Shown one piece after another: positions 33,803 through 40,978 of a DNA stretch of 64,000 bases. Made by a program: the position numbers and the translations under genes. The stretch's first letter is position 1. Each line of letters starts with the position of its first letter. Under the pieces are notes generated by a model that had not been told where the DNA came from, ran no database searches, and saw nothing but the letters and a program-made list of their open reading frames with translations. Source of the DNA: Micromonospora_I sp040659735. Lineage in GTDB: Bacteria > Actinomycetota > Actinomycetes > Mycobacteriales > Micromonosporaceae. The stretch is from positions 208,926 through 272,925 of the forward strand of contig NZ_JBFANZ010000002.1 of assembly GCF_040659735.1 (NCBI RefSeq), given 5' to 3'.

Positions 33803-34441
33803 ATGGGGAAGCGATGGCGTCAGCTCACGGTTTGGCTGCACATCCTGACATCAGCCGGATGGATGGCGCAGGCCATGACGCTGTGCGTGCTTCTCTCGGT
33901 CGGTCTCGCCGCGGACGATCTTTCCGTCCGCGACGCCGCGACGTCTATGGCCCTCGCCGTCGACGGCCGCCTGGTCGGTCCGATGGCCGACGCGTCGGCC
34001 TTCACCGGGATCATGCTCGCGGCCGCCACCCCGTGGGGTTTCTTCCGGCACTGGTGGGTGCTCGCCAAGTTCGCGATCACTCTCGTTCAGCTCTACATCG
34101 GGATCTTCTTGCTCTCGCCGAGGCTCGCCGACTCCGTCACCGCCGGACCGTCGCCGGCGCAGATCGCTGGGACGGTGTTGATGGCCAGCGCGATCGCGTT
34201 CCAGGGCTGGTTGTCTGTGGCGAAGCCGTGGGGCACCGTTCGCGGTCGTCGCCGCACCCCCGCGGGAACCGCACCGTGGTGGGTCTTCGCCGCCGCCGTC
34301 CTGGGCGGCCTTGCCGACCTGGCGCTCGCCTTCGCCATCGGCCACCCATTGCCGTTACTGTCCATGATCCTGCTCGCCGTCGGCCTGCCACGCCGGCGGC
34401 GATGGGCCGGTACCCGCCAGGCGACGCCGGCTCGGGCGTGA
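33803..34441 (+). CDS. Four-helix membrane protein
   Basis: The product is 212 residues from ATG 33803 (GTG 33788 in the same frame is also possible; neither has a strong ribosome site). Predicted helices are LTVWLHILTSAGWMAQAMTL, FTGIMLAAATPWGFF, WWVLAKFAITLVQLYIGIFLL and WWVFAAAVLGGLADLALAFAI, and a basic C-terminus follows. The pattern resembles DUF2269-like integral membrane proteins, with a conserved-looking His near the first helix. No enzyme motif is recognised. Confidence 0.75.
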   Translation: MGKRWRQLTVWLHILTSAGWMAQAMTLCVLLSVGLAADDLSVRDAATSMALAVDGRLVGPMADASAFTGIMLAAATPWGFFRHWWVLAKFAITLVQLYIGIFLLSPRLADSVTAGPSPAQIAGTVLMASAIAFQGWLSVAKPWGTVRGRRRTPAGTAPWWVFAAAVLGGLADLALAFAIGHPLPLLSMILLAVGLPRRRRWAGTRQATPARA

Positions 34442-34504
34442 AGGGGCTACGCCCGGCCGGCCCGGTCACCGGGTTCCGTCCACGCTGGCAACCCGTCAGA
34501 TGAG

Positions 34505-34936
34505 TCAGGCGAAATCGGCGGGGGTGAACTGCCGCGACTCGACCAGCACCATCCAGTTGCCCGAGTTGTCGCGGGCGACGGCCTCCACGCCGTAGGGGCG
34601 CTCCTCCGGTTCCTGGATGAACTCCACGCCCTTGGCCCGCAGCTCGTCGTAGGTCTTGCGGCAGTCGTCCACGTTCAGGCCGAGGCCATTCATGCCGCCC
34701 TCGTCGAGCGAACGGTTCATTGCGGTCACCATCTCGGGCGAAAACGGCGGGCCGGGGATGGTCAGGTGGACCTGCAGCTCGGGCTGGTTCGGGTGCATGA
34801 CCGTGCACCAGCGGTAGCCGCTGTCGCCGAGGGTGATGTCAGTGTGCTCGGCGAAGCCGAGGACGTCGATGTAGAACGCTTTGGACGCTTCGATGTCCTT
34901 CACGAAAATACTGACGATGGAGATGTTGGTAATCAT
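34505..34936 (-). CDS. VOC (glyoxalase/bleomycin-resistance) superfamily protein
   Basis: The 143-residue product has paired beta-alpha-beta-beta-beta modules (ITNISIVSIFVKDIEASKAFY ... GLGLNVDDCRKTYDELRAKGV ... VAVARDNSGNWMVLVE). VOC proteins bind a metal and act as lyases, dioxygenases or antibiotic-binding proteins; the usual metal ligands are only partly evident, so its activity is open. It starts 9 bp after the AraC-type regulator stop, and the two are surely one operon. Confidence 0.85.
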   Translation of the reverse strand: MITNISIVSIFVKDIEASKAFYIDVLGFAEHTDITLGDSGYRWCTVMHPNQPELQVHLTIPGPPFSPEMVTAMNRSLDEGGMNGLGLNVDDCRKTYDELRAKGVEFIQEPEERPYGVEAVARDNSGNWMVLVESRQFTPADFA

Positions 34937-34945
34937 GTGACCAGG

Positions 34946-35404
34946 CTAGGAGCCGGCGGGAGGCGGTGGCTTCTCCTGGGTTGCGCACCCGCGTCGCTCG
35001 GCCAGCCCCCACATGAAGACGAAGCATCCCGGAATTCGCGGGGCACCGGTCGCCGCCCAGCGGCGCTGGAACTCGCTCGGCGTCTCCCCGACCAGCTCCC
35101 GGAACCGGCTGCTGAACGAGCCGAGACTGGAGAAGCCGACGGCGTGGCAGACCTCGGTGACGGTGAGATTGGTGGCACGCAGCAGGTCCTGCGCGCGTTC
35201 CACCCGCCGCCGCGACAGGTACGCGGCGGGCGAGAGGCCGTAGGTGGCGGTGAACAGCCGCTGGAGGTGGTATTTGCTGATACCCGCCACCGCGGCGAAC
35301 GCCTTGAGGTCCAATGGCTCGGCGTAGTGACGGTCGGCGTGGTCGCGGGCCCGGCGCAGGTGCACCAGCAGGTCGCCGGGGGCCCGGCGCGGCGGAACGC
35401 TCAC
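34946..35404 (-). CDS. Short AraC-family transcription regulator (DNA-binding domain only)
   Basis: The 152-residue product from GTG 35404 consists mainly of the AraC double helix-turn-helix: LDLKAFAAVAGISKYHLQRLF and VTEVCHAVGFSSLGSFSSRFRELVGETPSEF. A Cys-containing tail follows. There is no sensing domain, unlike most AraC proteins. Longer upstream frames run over the gas-vesicle genes and are shadows. It lies 44 bp after gvpL/F and 9 bp before the VOC gene, so its main target is probably that pair. Confidence 0.85.
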   Translation of the reverse strand: MSVPPRRAPGDLLVHLRRARDHADRHYAEPLDLKAFAAVAGISKYHLQRLFTATYGLSPAAYLSRRRVERAQDLLRATNLTVTEVCHAVGFSSLGSFSSRFRELVGETPSEFQRRWAATGAPRIPGCFVFMWGLAERRGCATQEKPPPPAGS

Positions 35405-35448
35405 GGCGAGCCAGTCTAGGGGGCCGGGCAGTCCGGTGCTCGGCCGTC

Positions 35449-36267
35449 TCAGTCGCGCCGGTCGGCACCGTTTCGGCCGCTGATGCCCTCTGCCGGTGCC
35501 AACTCGCTGAAGGAGTACGGGGGCCACGGCCCCAGGAATCGGATCCTCGCCGCGGCCTGCTCGTCCTGGATGCGTGACAACTCGGCGCCGAGTTCCTGCA
35601 CCCGGTCGCGATGCACGAGAAGAGCGGCGGCGAGCACCGGCACGTGCCCCTCCGCCCTGTCGCCGCGGCGGCCCTCCGAGATGTCCTCGACCAGGCTGAC
35701 CAGGCGTCGGCGGTACTCCGGATAGACGCGGTCCGCCAACTTGTCCGCGGCGTCGCGCTGCATCTTCTCCAGCCTCTTCACCAGTAGCCGGCGAACACCC
35801 GCTGGCTTGCTCTCCAACTCGGCCGTCAGCGCGCGTACCTCTGGTTCGTCCTCCGTTACCTGGCCGCGGTCCAAGCTGATGTCCACGCGAAGCTCCACGC
35901 GGTCCTGCAGTGCGTCGAGCCGCGCCCGCAGCTCTTCCGCCGTGTCCCGCAGCCAGTTGCGCAGTGTCTCCTGGGCAGGGCGGTCCTCGTCGGCGCGGAC
36001 GAGCACGTTGAAGGTGGCCGGTAGGGCGGTCCCGGCGATCTCCCAGGCACGCTCCACCACCGCACTGTGCTCCAGAATCCACCGCTTGGCGTCCTCGTCG
36101 GCTCCCTGGTAGGGCCCTGAGTTGGTCTCGTGAACGATCGCCGCGACCCCATCCGGGACGTCCACCAGCCGCAGGGGTGCGCCGTCGATTCCGGTTCCCA
36201 AGCAGTCGGAGGAGAGGTCCAGGGGCCAGGGAAGGACGGCGTAGACGTACAGGTCCGGACCGTTCAT
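35449..36267 (-). CDS. gvpL: GvpL/GvpF-family gas-vesicle protein
   Basis: The 272-residue product matches the GvpL/GvpF family: an N-terminal LYVYAVLPW strand, a central alpha/beta domain (ATFNVLVRADEDRPAQETLRNWL), and a long helical region ending with the family-type FLGPWPPYSFSEL. In gas vesicles GvpF/L act in assembly and contact GvpA before it polymerises. The start is ATG 36267, where GGAGG is 6 nt upstream; GTG 36279 overlaps that site. It is the last gene of a four-gene operon. No second GvpF/L copy is visible, although most clusters have two. Confidence 0.9.
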   Translation of the reverse strand: MNGPDLYVYAVLPWPLDLSSDCLGTGIDGAPLRLVDVPDGVAAIVHETNSGPYQGADEDAKRWILEHSAVVERAWEIAGTALPATFNVLVRADEDRPAQETLRNWLRDTAEELRARLDALQDRVELRVDISLDRGQVTEDEPEVRALTAELESKPAGVRRLLVKRLEKMQRDAADKLADRVYPEYRRRLVSLVEDISEGRRGDRAEGHVPVLAAALLVHRDRVQELGAELSRIQDEQAAARIRFLGPWPPYSFSELAPAEGISGRNGADRRD

Positions 36268-36319
36268 ATCGTCCTCCACCTTTCACCGTGGTCCCGGTCG
36301 CAGCCGCACGCGATGGCGA

Positions 36320-36643
36320 TCACAGCGTCCCCTTTTCCGCTTCGTCGGCCCATCGGGACGGATTGATGAGCTTGTCGACCACGTCGTCCACCACGTCGTC
36401 CAGGCCGCGTCGCAGGTCCTTGACCGAATTGGTGATCCCGTGCTCGGCCTTGATCTCCTCCATCGCCTCGTCGAGCTCCATGAGTGCCTCGCCAAGTCGG
36501 TTCTGCTCCTCCTCGGTGAGGTCTCCAATCTCCAGCCGCCTCACGGCCTGGGTCTCCAGCGCCTCCTCGATGATTTCCACGAGCGTGACGACGAGCGTCA
36601 GGACGCCGTGCTTCAGACTCTTCTCATCGACGGTGAGCGCCAC
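36320..36643 (-). CDS. gvpK: GvpK-family gas-vesicle protein
   Basis: The 107-residue product shows the GvpK core KHGVLTLVVTLVEIIEEALE, RRLEIGDLTEEEQNRLGEAL and MELDEAMEEIK. The protein is all helical and acidic toward the C-terminus. GvpK is a conserved accessory protein of gas vesicles with no enzymatic motif. GTG 36643 has GGAGG at 7 nt, and the gene start lies inside the end of the upstream GvpA-like fusion gene (20 bp overlap), so translation is coupled. The gap to gvpL/F is 52 bp. Confidence 0.9.
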   Translation of the reverse strand: MALTVDEKSLKHGVLTLVVTLVEIIEEALETQAVRRLEIGDLTEEEQNRLGEALMELDEAMEEIKAEHGITNSVKDLRRGLDDVVDDVVDKLINPSRWADEAEKGTL

Positions 36644-37583
36644 TGTCCACCTCCGCGACCTGCCCGGACGACGCCGGTTTTTCCGTGATCTCCCGAATGA
36701 GCTCAGCCCAACCCGGCGCGTCGTCCGGGGCGAGCAGGACCGTTCCGTCAGCGGTCGTCAAGGCCAATACGTGCGTCTGTCCCCGCGGGGTCCGCCCCCA
36801 GCGAACCTCCACATCCACGATGTCGCGCGGGGCCAGGCTGACCGCCGCACGCGCGTCCAACGGCGATCGCCACGTCAACCCCGCGTGCCTTTCGAGCCGC
36901 GCGGTCCCACCACGCCAGAGCACCGATCCTGCGCGCATCTCCTGGTACCACGCATGGGCTTCCCGGGCGGGCGCCGCCGGAGCCTGCGTCGCGCTCGCCT
37001 CCTGCGTCGCGCCCCTACCGCGCAGACGGGGTTGCACGAGGGCCAACAGTTGCTCTGGGTCTGCCGCCGACAGCAGATGGGAAGTGCCGTCGACCATTTC
37101 CGCCTGCAGACGTTGCCGCTCCTCGCCGCCGACGGTTCGCTCGGCGCATAAACCGGCGGCCCGGATGCCCTCCCACGGGGCCTGCCACAACATTTCCGCA
37201 GGCTCGCGCCGGAAGACCAATAGTCTTCGATCCGTGAGGTACACGGTGCCGGGGCGCCAGGAGTGGTGAAAACCGTCGGCGTACACGCCGCCGGACATCC
37301 GCGCCACCAGTTCCTCACCCGGTAGCAGCGGCACCTGACGGGCGACGGAACGCTGCACCCAGGCCCGGGTCCGCTCGTCCCACTGCCGCATCATCCCGTA
37401 CTCCAGCATCGTCTCCAGTCCCGCGAGGGTGGCGCGGAGGTTGACCCCGATGAGCGGGATGTCGGCCACGGCGATGATCAGGTCCAGGTTGAGGTAGACC
37501 CCCTTGTTGAGCAGCACCTCCACGAGATCCGGCAAAGTCACCCGGGGGTCGCGCGTGGGCTGCAGCGGTGCCGACTCACCCAT
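36624..37583 (-). CDS. GvpA/M-like domain fused to PH/GRAM-like domains
   Basis: The product is 319 residues from ATG 37583. Residues about 15-64 match GvpA-family proteins of the M/S/J type (LPDLVEVLLNKGVYLNLDLI, IPLIGVNLRATLAGLETMLEY). After a short linker, about 82-190 look like a GRAM/bacterial PH domain (LLPGEELVARM, GTVYLTDRRLLVFRRE, QAPWEGIRAAGL). An Ala-rich linker follows, and a second PH-like segment fills 226-305 (HAGLTWRSPLDARAAVSLAP, DIVDVEVRWGR, LALTTADGTVLLAPDDA). I know of no standard gas-vesicle protein with this tail. PH/GRAM folds often bind lipids or proteins, so membrane attachment is plausible. It overlaps the upstream GvpJ-like gene by 8 bp and gvpK by 20 bp. Confidence 0.8.
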   Translation of the reverse strand: MGESAPLQPTRDPRVTLPDLVEVLLNKGVYLNLDLIIAVADIPLIGVNLRATLAGLETMLEYGMMRQWDERTRAWVQRSVARQVPLLPGEELVARMSGGVYADGFHHSWRPGTVYLTDRRLLVFRREPAEMLWQAPWEGIRAAGLCAERTVGGEERQRLQAEMVDGTSHLLSAADPEQLLALVQPRLRGRGATQEASATQAPAAPAREAHAWYQEMRAGSVLWRGGTARLERHAGLTWRSPLDARAAVSLAPRDIVDVEVRWGRTPRGQTHVLALTTADGTVLLAPDDAPGWAELIREITEKPASSGQVAEVDSGAHRR

Positions 37584-38022
37584 CGGTACGGCGTCTCCGC
37601 ACCTGTTGCGCCGGCGCCTGCCGGGCCGGTTCGGTCCGATCGGTGGCTCCGGCTTCGATCTGGCGTTTCGATTCCGCTGCCGACAACGACCGCGCGCTGC
37701 GCCAACCGCACCAGGGACAGGACTGTTCCAACAGCTCCTCGGTGGGGACACGTTTTCCGCAACCGGGGCAGGTCTCCTTGGCCTCGATCGCGTCGCGCCA
37801 GGCTGGAGTCTCGGTGTCCGTCCCGGCGGGGAACTCCAGCCCGTAACGCGCGGCGGTCTCGAAGGACGCCAGGGCAGCCCGGATCCGGATGCCGAGAAGC
37901 TCCACGCCGGCGACCGACACCATGATGTCCGCGTTGAGGACCAGACCGCGGTCCAGGAGCGTCTCCACCACGTGGACGAGGGTTCCCTCGCTATCGCGTT
38001 GCGGCTGCAATGACTGCCTCAC
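37576..38022 (-). CDS. GvpA/J-like domain fused to a C4 zinc ribbon
   Basis: The product is 148 residues from GTG 38022. Residues about 14-64 match the GvpA fold (LVHVVETLLDRGLVLNADIM, SVAGVELLGIRIRAALASFE). Then a CxxC-x13-CxxC zinc ribbon (Cys85, 88, 102, 105; CPGCGKRVP ... CPWCGW) and a basic disordered tail follow. The GvpA helix-beta-beta-helix core is kept, so it may polymerise or cap like GvpJ. A zinc ribbon on a gas-vesicle protein is unusual and suggests a protein or nucleic-acid contact. GGAGGAG lies 19 nt upstream, with a six-codon frame between (see findings). It is the first gene of the operon. Confidence 0.8.
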   Translation of the reverse strand: MRQSLQPQRDSEGTLVHVVETLLDRGLVLNADIMVSVAGVELLGIRIRAALASFETAARYGLEFPAGTDTETPAWRDAIEAKETCPGCGKRVPTEELLEQSCPWCGWRSARSLSAAESKRQIEAGATDRTEPARQAPAQQVRRRRTDG

Positions 38023-38394
38023 GCTGCGATCACCATCTCGCTCCTCCGATCTGCCCGCGCCAGGTGTGCACGGACCCTGCTTAATACCGTCCGCACTCCG
38101 GAAGAAAACCGGAGCGTGCCCTCTCTCACGGTGACGGCGCTGTCGATCGAGGGCTGCGTTGACGCTGGTCAGAGCGGGGACAGGATGATCAGTTGCGAGG
38201 TCTCGCCGGGCGTCACGGGAGCCGGGCGCAGCGGCAGTGCCTGGCCGGCTCGTCTCTCCCGCGCACCATGCGGGCCAGCTACCGGGCCGACAGCGACGTT
38301 CCAGACACTCTGAGTAAGCTATGGCGACGTCCTCCGGCCCCTCCCCCGGTTAGACGCGCTTGTACCGTCCGTTCCCCCACCCCGAGACGACAAC
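38023..38394. promoter_or_regulatory. Divergent intergenic region between the gvp-like operon and the diguanylate cyclase gene
   Basis: No convincing gene is present apart from a six-codon minus-strand frame (38036-38019) whose stop overlaps the gvpJ-like GTG. Promoters for both directions must lie here. An A/T-rich GCTTAATAC patch near 38080-38090 is the best candidate for the gvp side. TAAGCT (38314-38319) and TACCGT (38362-38367) are possible -10 boxes for the plus side. No operator of known type is recognised. Confidence 0.4.
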
Positions 38395-39825
38395 GTGCGA
38401 CTGGACCATGAAGGCATCGTTCGTGCCGCGGCGGCGCGCCTCACCGAGGCGACCACCGCGGTAGAGGCGTGCGAATTCGCGGTGGCGGAGCTGAGTCGGC
38501 ACACGGATGCCATGATCGCGGTGCTGCTGCAGGCCCACGATCACCTGCGCTGCGTCGCGGCGACCGGCTCCTGGCACGTCTCCGCGTCGCTCCCGCCCGG
38601 CACCGGGGTCTCGAGTCGCGTCTACGTCAGCGGCAAGACCGAGACGGTCACGGCGGTCGAGGCCGATCCCGACTACATCCCGACCGGACCCGACGTCACC
38701 CTCGAGATCTGCGCTCCCATCCTCGACGGTCGGCGTCACCCGATCGGCACCGTCAATCTGGAATGGACCGAGCGGGTCGACAGCGAGCAGTGGCGCGAAA
38801 CCGTTGAGCGGATCGCTGACCGACTCGGCGCGCGCCTCGACCAGCTCGGCGGCGCTCCGCCGGAAACGCACAGCGAAAAGCTGCTGCGACACGCGATGGC
38901 GCTCACGAGCGCCGGGTCGGAGCATGAACTCCTCGCCGTCGCGGTCGAGGCCGCCCGGGACGTCTCCGGGCTCGCGGCGTCGGTGTTCGTGCTGACCGGG
39001 CCGGACGGCCCGCGGCTCAACGTCCCGGCGACGCTGCGGGACGGCCTGGAGCTGCGGATCCGCTGTCGGCTCGCGGCAGCAGGACGGGTCGGGCTGGACC
39101 GGTTGCTCGCCCGCGCCCATCTGCACGGCGCCCTCTACACCCTCGGCGAGCCCGAGCAGCTCGCGTCGCACGACTACGGGATCCTGACCGAGGCCGGCGT
39201 GCACACCTTGATCGCGGTGCCCCTCGGCGGCGCCGAGACCGGTGGGGTGATGCTGGTGGCCGACGAGCGGACAATGCGCCCGGACCCGACGACCGTCAAC
39301 CTGATGGAGCTGCTCGCCGCGCAGACCTGGACCTGCCTCGACCGGCTGCGGACGCTGGACCAACTACATGAGCGGGCGATGTCGGACCCGCTGACAGGGC
39401 TACGCCACCACGGACCGTTCGGCGAGCGCATGGCGACCGCCACTCCCGGCCGCACGGCGCTGGTCGCGATCGATGTGGACGAGTTCAAGACCATCAACGA
39501 CACGTACGGTCATCAGGTGGGTGACCGGGTGCTGGTGGACCTGGCGCGGGCGCTGCAGACGGCGCTCCGGCACGGCGATGAGCTCTACCGGATCGGCGGT
39601 GACGAGTTCGTCGCGGTCGTCGACGTGCTCCGGCCCGAGGAGGCCGTCGGGATCGGCGAGCGGCTGGCCCGGGCGGCGCGCATGATCGGCCGCACGGTCA
39701 GCGTGGGGGTCGCGGTGCAATGCCTCGGGGAGGCACCGGAATTGACGCTGCGTCGGGCGGACGTGGCGCTCTACGACGTCAAGCGGGACGGTCGGGACGG
39801 CGTGCGCCTCGCCACCGTCGGCTGA
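38395..39825 (+). CDS. GAF-GAF-GGDEF diguanylate cyclase
   Basis: The 476-residue product has two GAF-like sensor domains (about 10-155 and 165-325). A linker helix and a GGDEF domain (about 335-476) follow: SDPLTGL, AIDVDEFKTINDTYGHQVGDRVL and an intact active site RIGGDEFVAVV. It should make cyclic di-GMP from two GTP in response to a ligand or redox cue sensed by the GAF domains. No EAL domain is fused, and an RxxD inhibitory site is not obvious just before GGDEF. Start GTG 38395. It diverges from the gas-vesicle-like operon. Confidence 0.9.
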   Translation: MRLDHEGIVRAAAARLTEATTAVEACEFAVAELSRHTDAMIAVLLQAHDHLRCVAATGSWHVSASLPPGTGVSSRVYVSGKTETVTAVEADPDYIPTGPDVTLEICAPILDGRRHPIGTVNLEWTERVDSEQWRETVERIADRLGARLDQLGGAPPETHSEKLLRHAMALTSAGSEHELLAVAVEAARDVSGLAASVFVLTGPDGPRLNVPATLRDGLELRIRCRLAAAGRVGLDRLLARAHLHGALYTLGEPEQLASHDYGILTEAGVHTLIAVPLGGAETGGVMLVADERTMRPDPTTVNLMELLAAQTWTCLDRLRTLDQLHERAMSDPLTGLRHHGPFGERMATATPGRTALVAIDVDEFKTINDTYGHQVGDRVLVDLARALQTALRHGDELYRIGGDEFVAVVDVLRPEEAVGIGERLARAARMIGRTVSVGVAVQCLGEAPELTLRRADVALYDVKRDGRDGVRLATVG

Positions 39826-39895
39826 ACGACGAGGTCGCCGGGCTTCACCGCTCGACGCGGATCCCGCCGGCGGGACCGGGCACTTCCCTGACCGC

Positions 39896-40975
39896 TCAGC
39901 GGCGGGCGGCGAATTCGGCGGCGAGCAGCTCGGCGATCTGCGCGGTGTTGAGGGCGGCGCCCTTACGCAGGTTGTCGCCGGTGACGAAGAAGTCGAGCGC
40001 ACGGGGGTCGTCGACCGACCGTCGGATGCGGCCCACCCAGGACGGGTCGGTGCCGACGGCGTCGATCGGCATCGGGAACTCGCCCGCCGCCGGGTCGTCG
40101 ACCAGGATCACGCCGGGCGCGTTCCGCAGCGCCTCGCGCGCGCCCTCCGCGTCGACCTCGGTGCCGAAGACCGCGTGTACGGCGACCGAATGGCCGGTCA
40201 CCACCGGGACCCGGACGCAGGTGGCCGATACCTTGAGGTCGGGCAGGCCGAGGATCTTGCGGGACTCGTTGCGCATCTTGAGCTCTTCGGAGGACCAACC
40301 GCCGTCTCTGAGCGAGCCGGCCCAGGGCACGACGTTGAGCGCGAGCGGGGCCGGGAAGGGGCCGAGGTCGTCTCCGACGGCCTGTCGGACGTTGCCGGAG
40401 CGGGAGCCGAGCACCCGGTCGCCGGCGATCTTCGTGAGCTGGTCGTGCAGCGTGTCCACGCCGACCTGACCGGCCCCGGAGACAGCCTGGTAGGAGGCGA
40501 GCACGAGCTCGCGCAGGCCGTACTCGCGGTGCAGCGGCGCGATCGCCACGATCATGGCGAGCGTGGTGCAGTTGGCGTTCGCGATGATGTTCCTCGGCCG
40601 GTTGCGGATCTGCTCCGGGTTGATCTCCGGCACGACCAGCGGCACGTCCCGGTCCATCCGGAACGCGCTGGAGTTGTCGACGGCGACGGCTCCCCGTGCG
40701 GCCGCGACGGGCGCCCATTCCGCGGCGACCTCATCGGGCACGTCGAACATCGCGACGTCGACCCCGTCGAACACCTCCGGCGTGAGCGCCTGGACGGTCA
40801 ACTGCTCGCCGCGGCAGAGCAGTTGCTTGCCGGCGGACCGGGCGGAGGCGACGAGCCGGATCTCGCCCCAGACGTTCTTGCGGGACGAGAGGAGGTCACA
40901 CATCACGGTGCCGACGGCGCCGGTGGCGCCGACGACGGCGAGCGTGGGCAGGTGCGCGCGGTTGGCATCAGCCAT
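39896..40975 (-). CDS. asd: Aspartate-semialdehyde dehydrogenase
   Basis: Asd reduces aspartyl phosphate to aspartate semialdehyde for lysine/diaminopimelate, threonine and methionine. The 359-residue product has the NADP-binding GATGAVGTVMCDLLSSR, the catalytic Cys in NANCTTLAM, substrate-binding RVPVVTGHSVAV and QIAELLA at the end. It starts 3 bp after the ask stop, and asd-ask-leuA is the same order as Rv3708c-Rv3710. It converges on the diguanylate cyclase gene; a GGATCCCGCCGGCGGGA palindrome near 39860-39875 may be a weak terminator. Confidence 0.96.
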   Translation of the reverse strand: MADANRAHLPTLAVVGATGAVGTVMCDLLSSRKNVWGEIRLVASARSAGKQLLCRGEQLTVQALTPEVFDGVDVAMFDVPDEVAAEWAPVAAARGAVAVDNSSAFRMDRDVPLVVPEINPEQIRNRPRNIIANANCTTLAMIVAIAPLHREYGLRELVLASYQAVSGAGQVGVDTLHDQLTKIAGDRVLGSRSGNVRQAVGDDLGPFPAPLALNVVPWAGSLRDGGWSSEELKMRNESRKILGLPDLKVSATCVRVPVVTGHSVAVHAVFGTEVDAEGAREALRNAPGVILVDDPAAGEFPMPIDAVGTDPSWVGRIRRSVDDPRALDFFVTGDNLRKGAALNTAQIAELLAAEFAARR

Positions 40976-40978
40976 GCG

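Noticed and set aside
33446..33841. 131-codon minus-strand frame after tRNA-Pro
   Set aside because: Lies over the terminator and small membrane protein, has no ribosome site and unusual composition.
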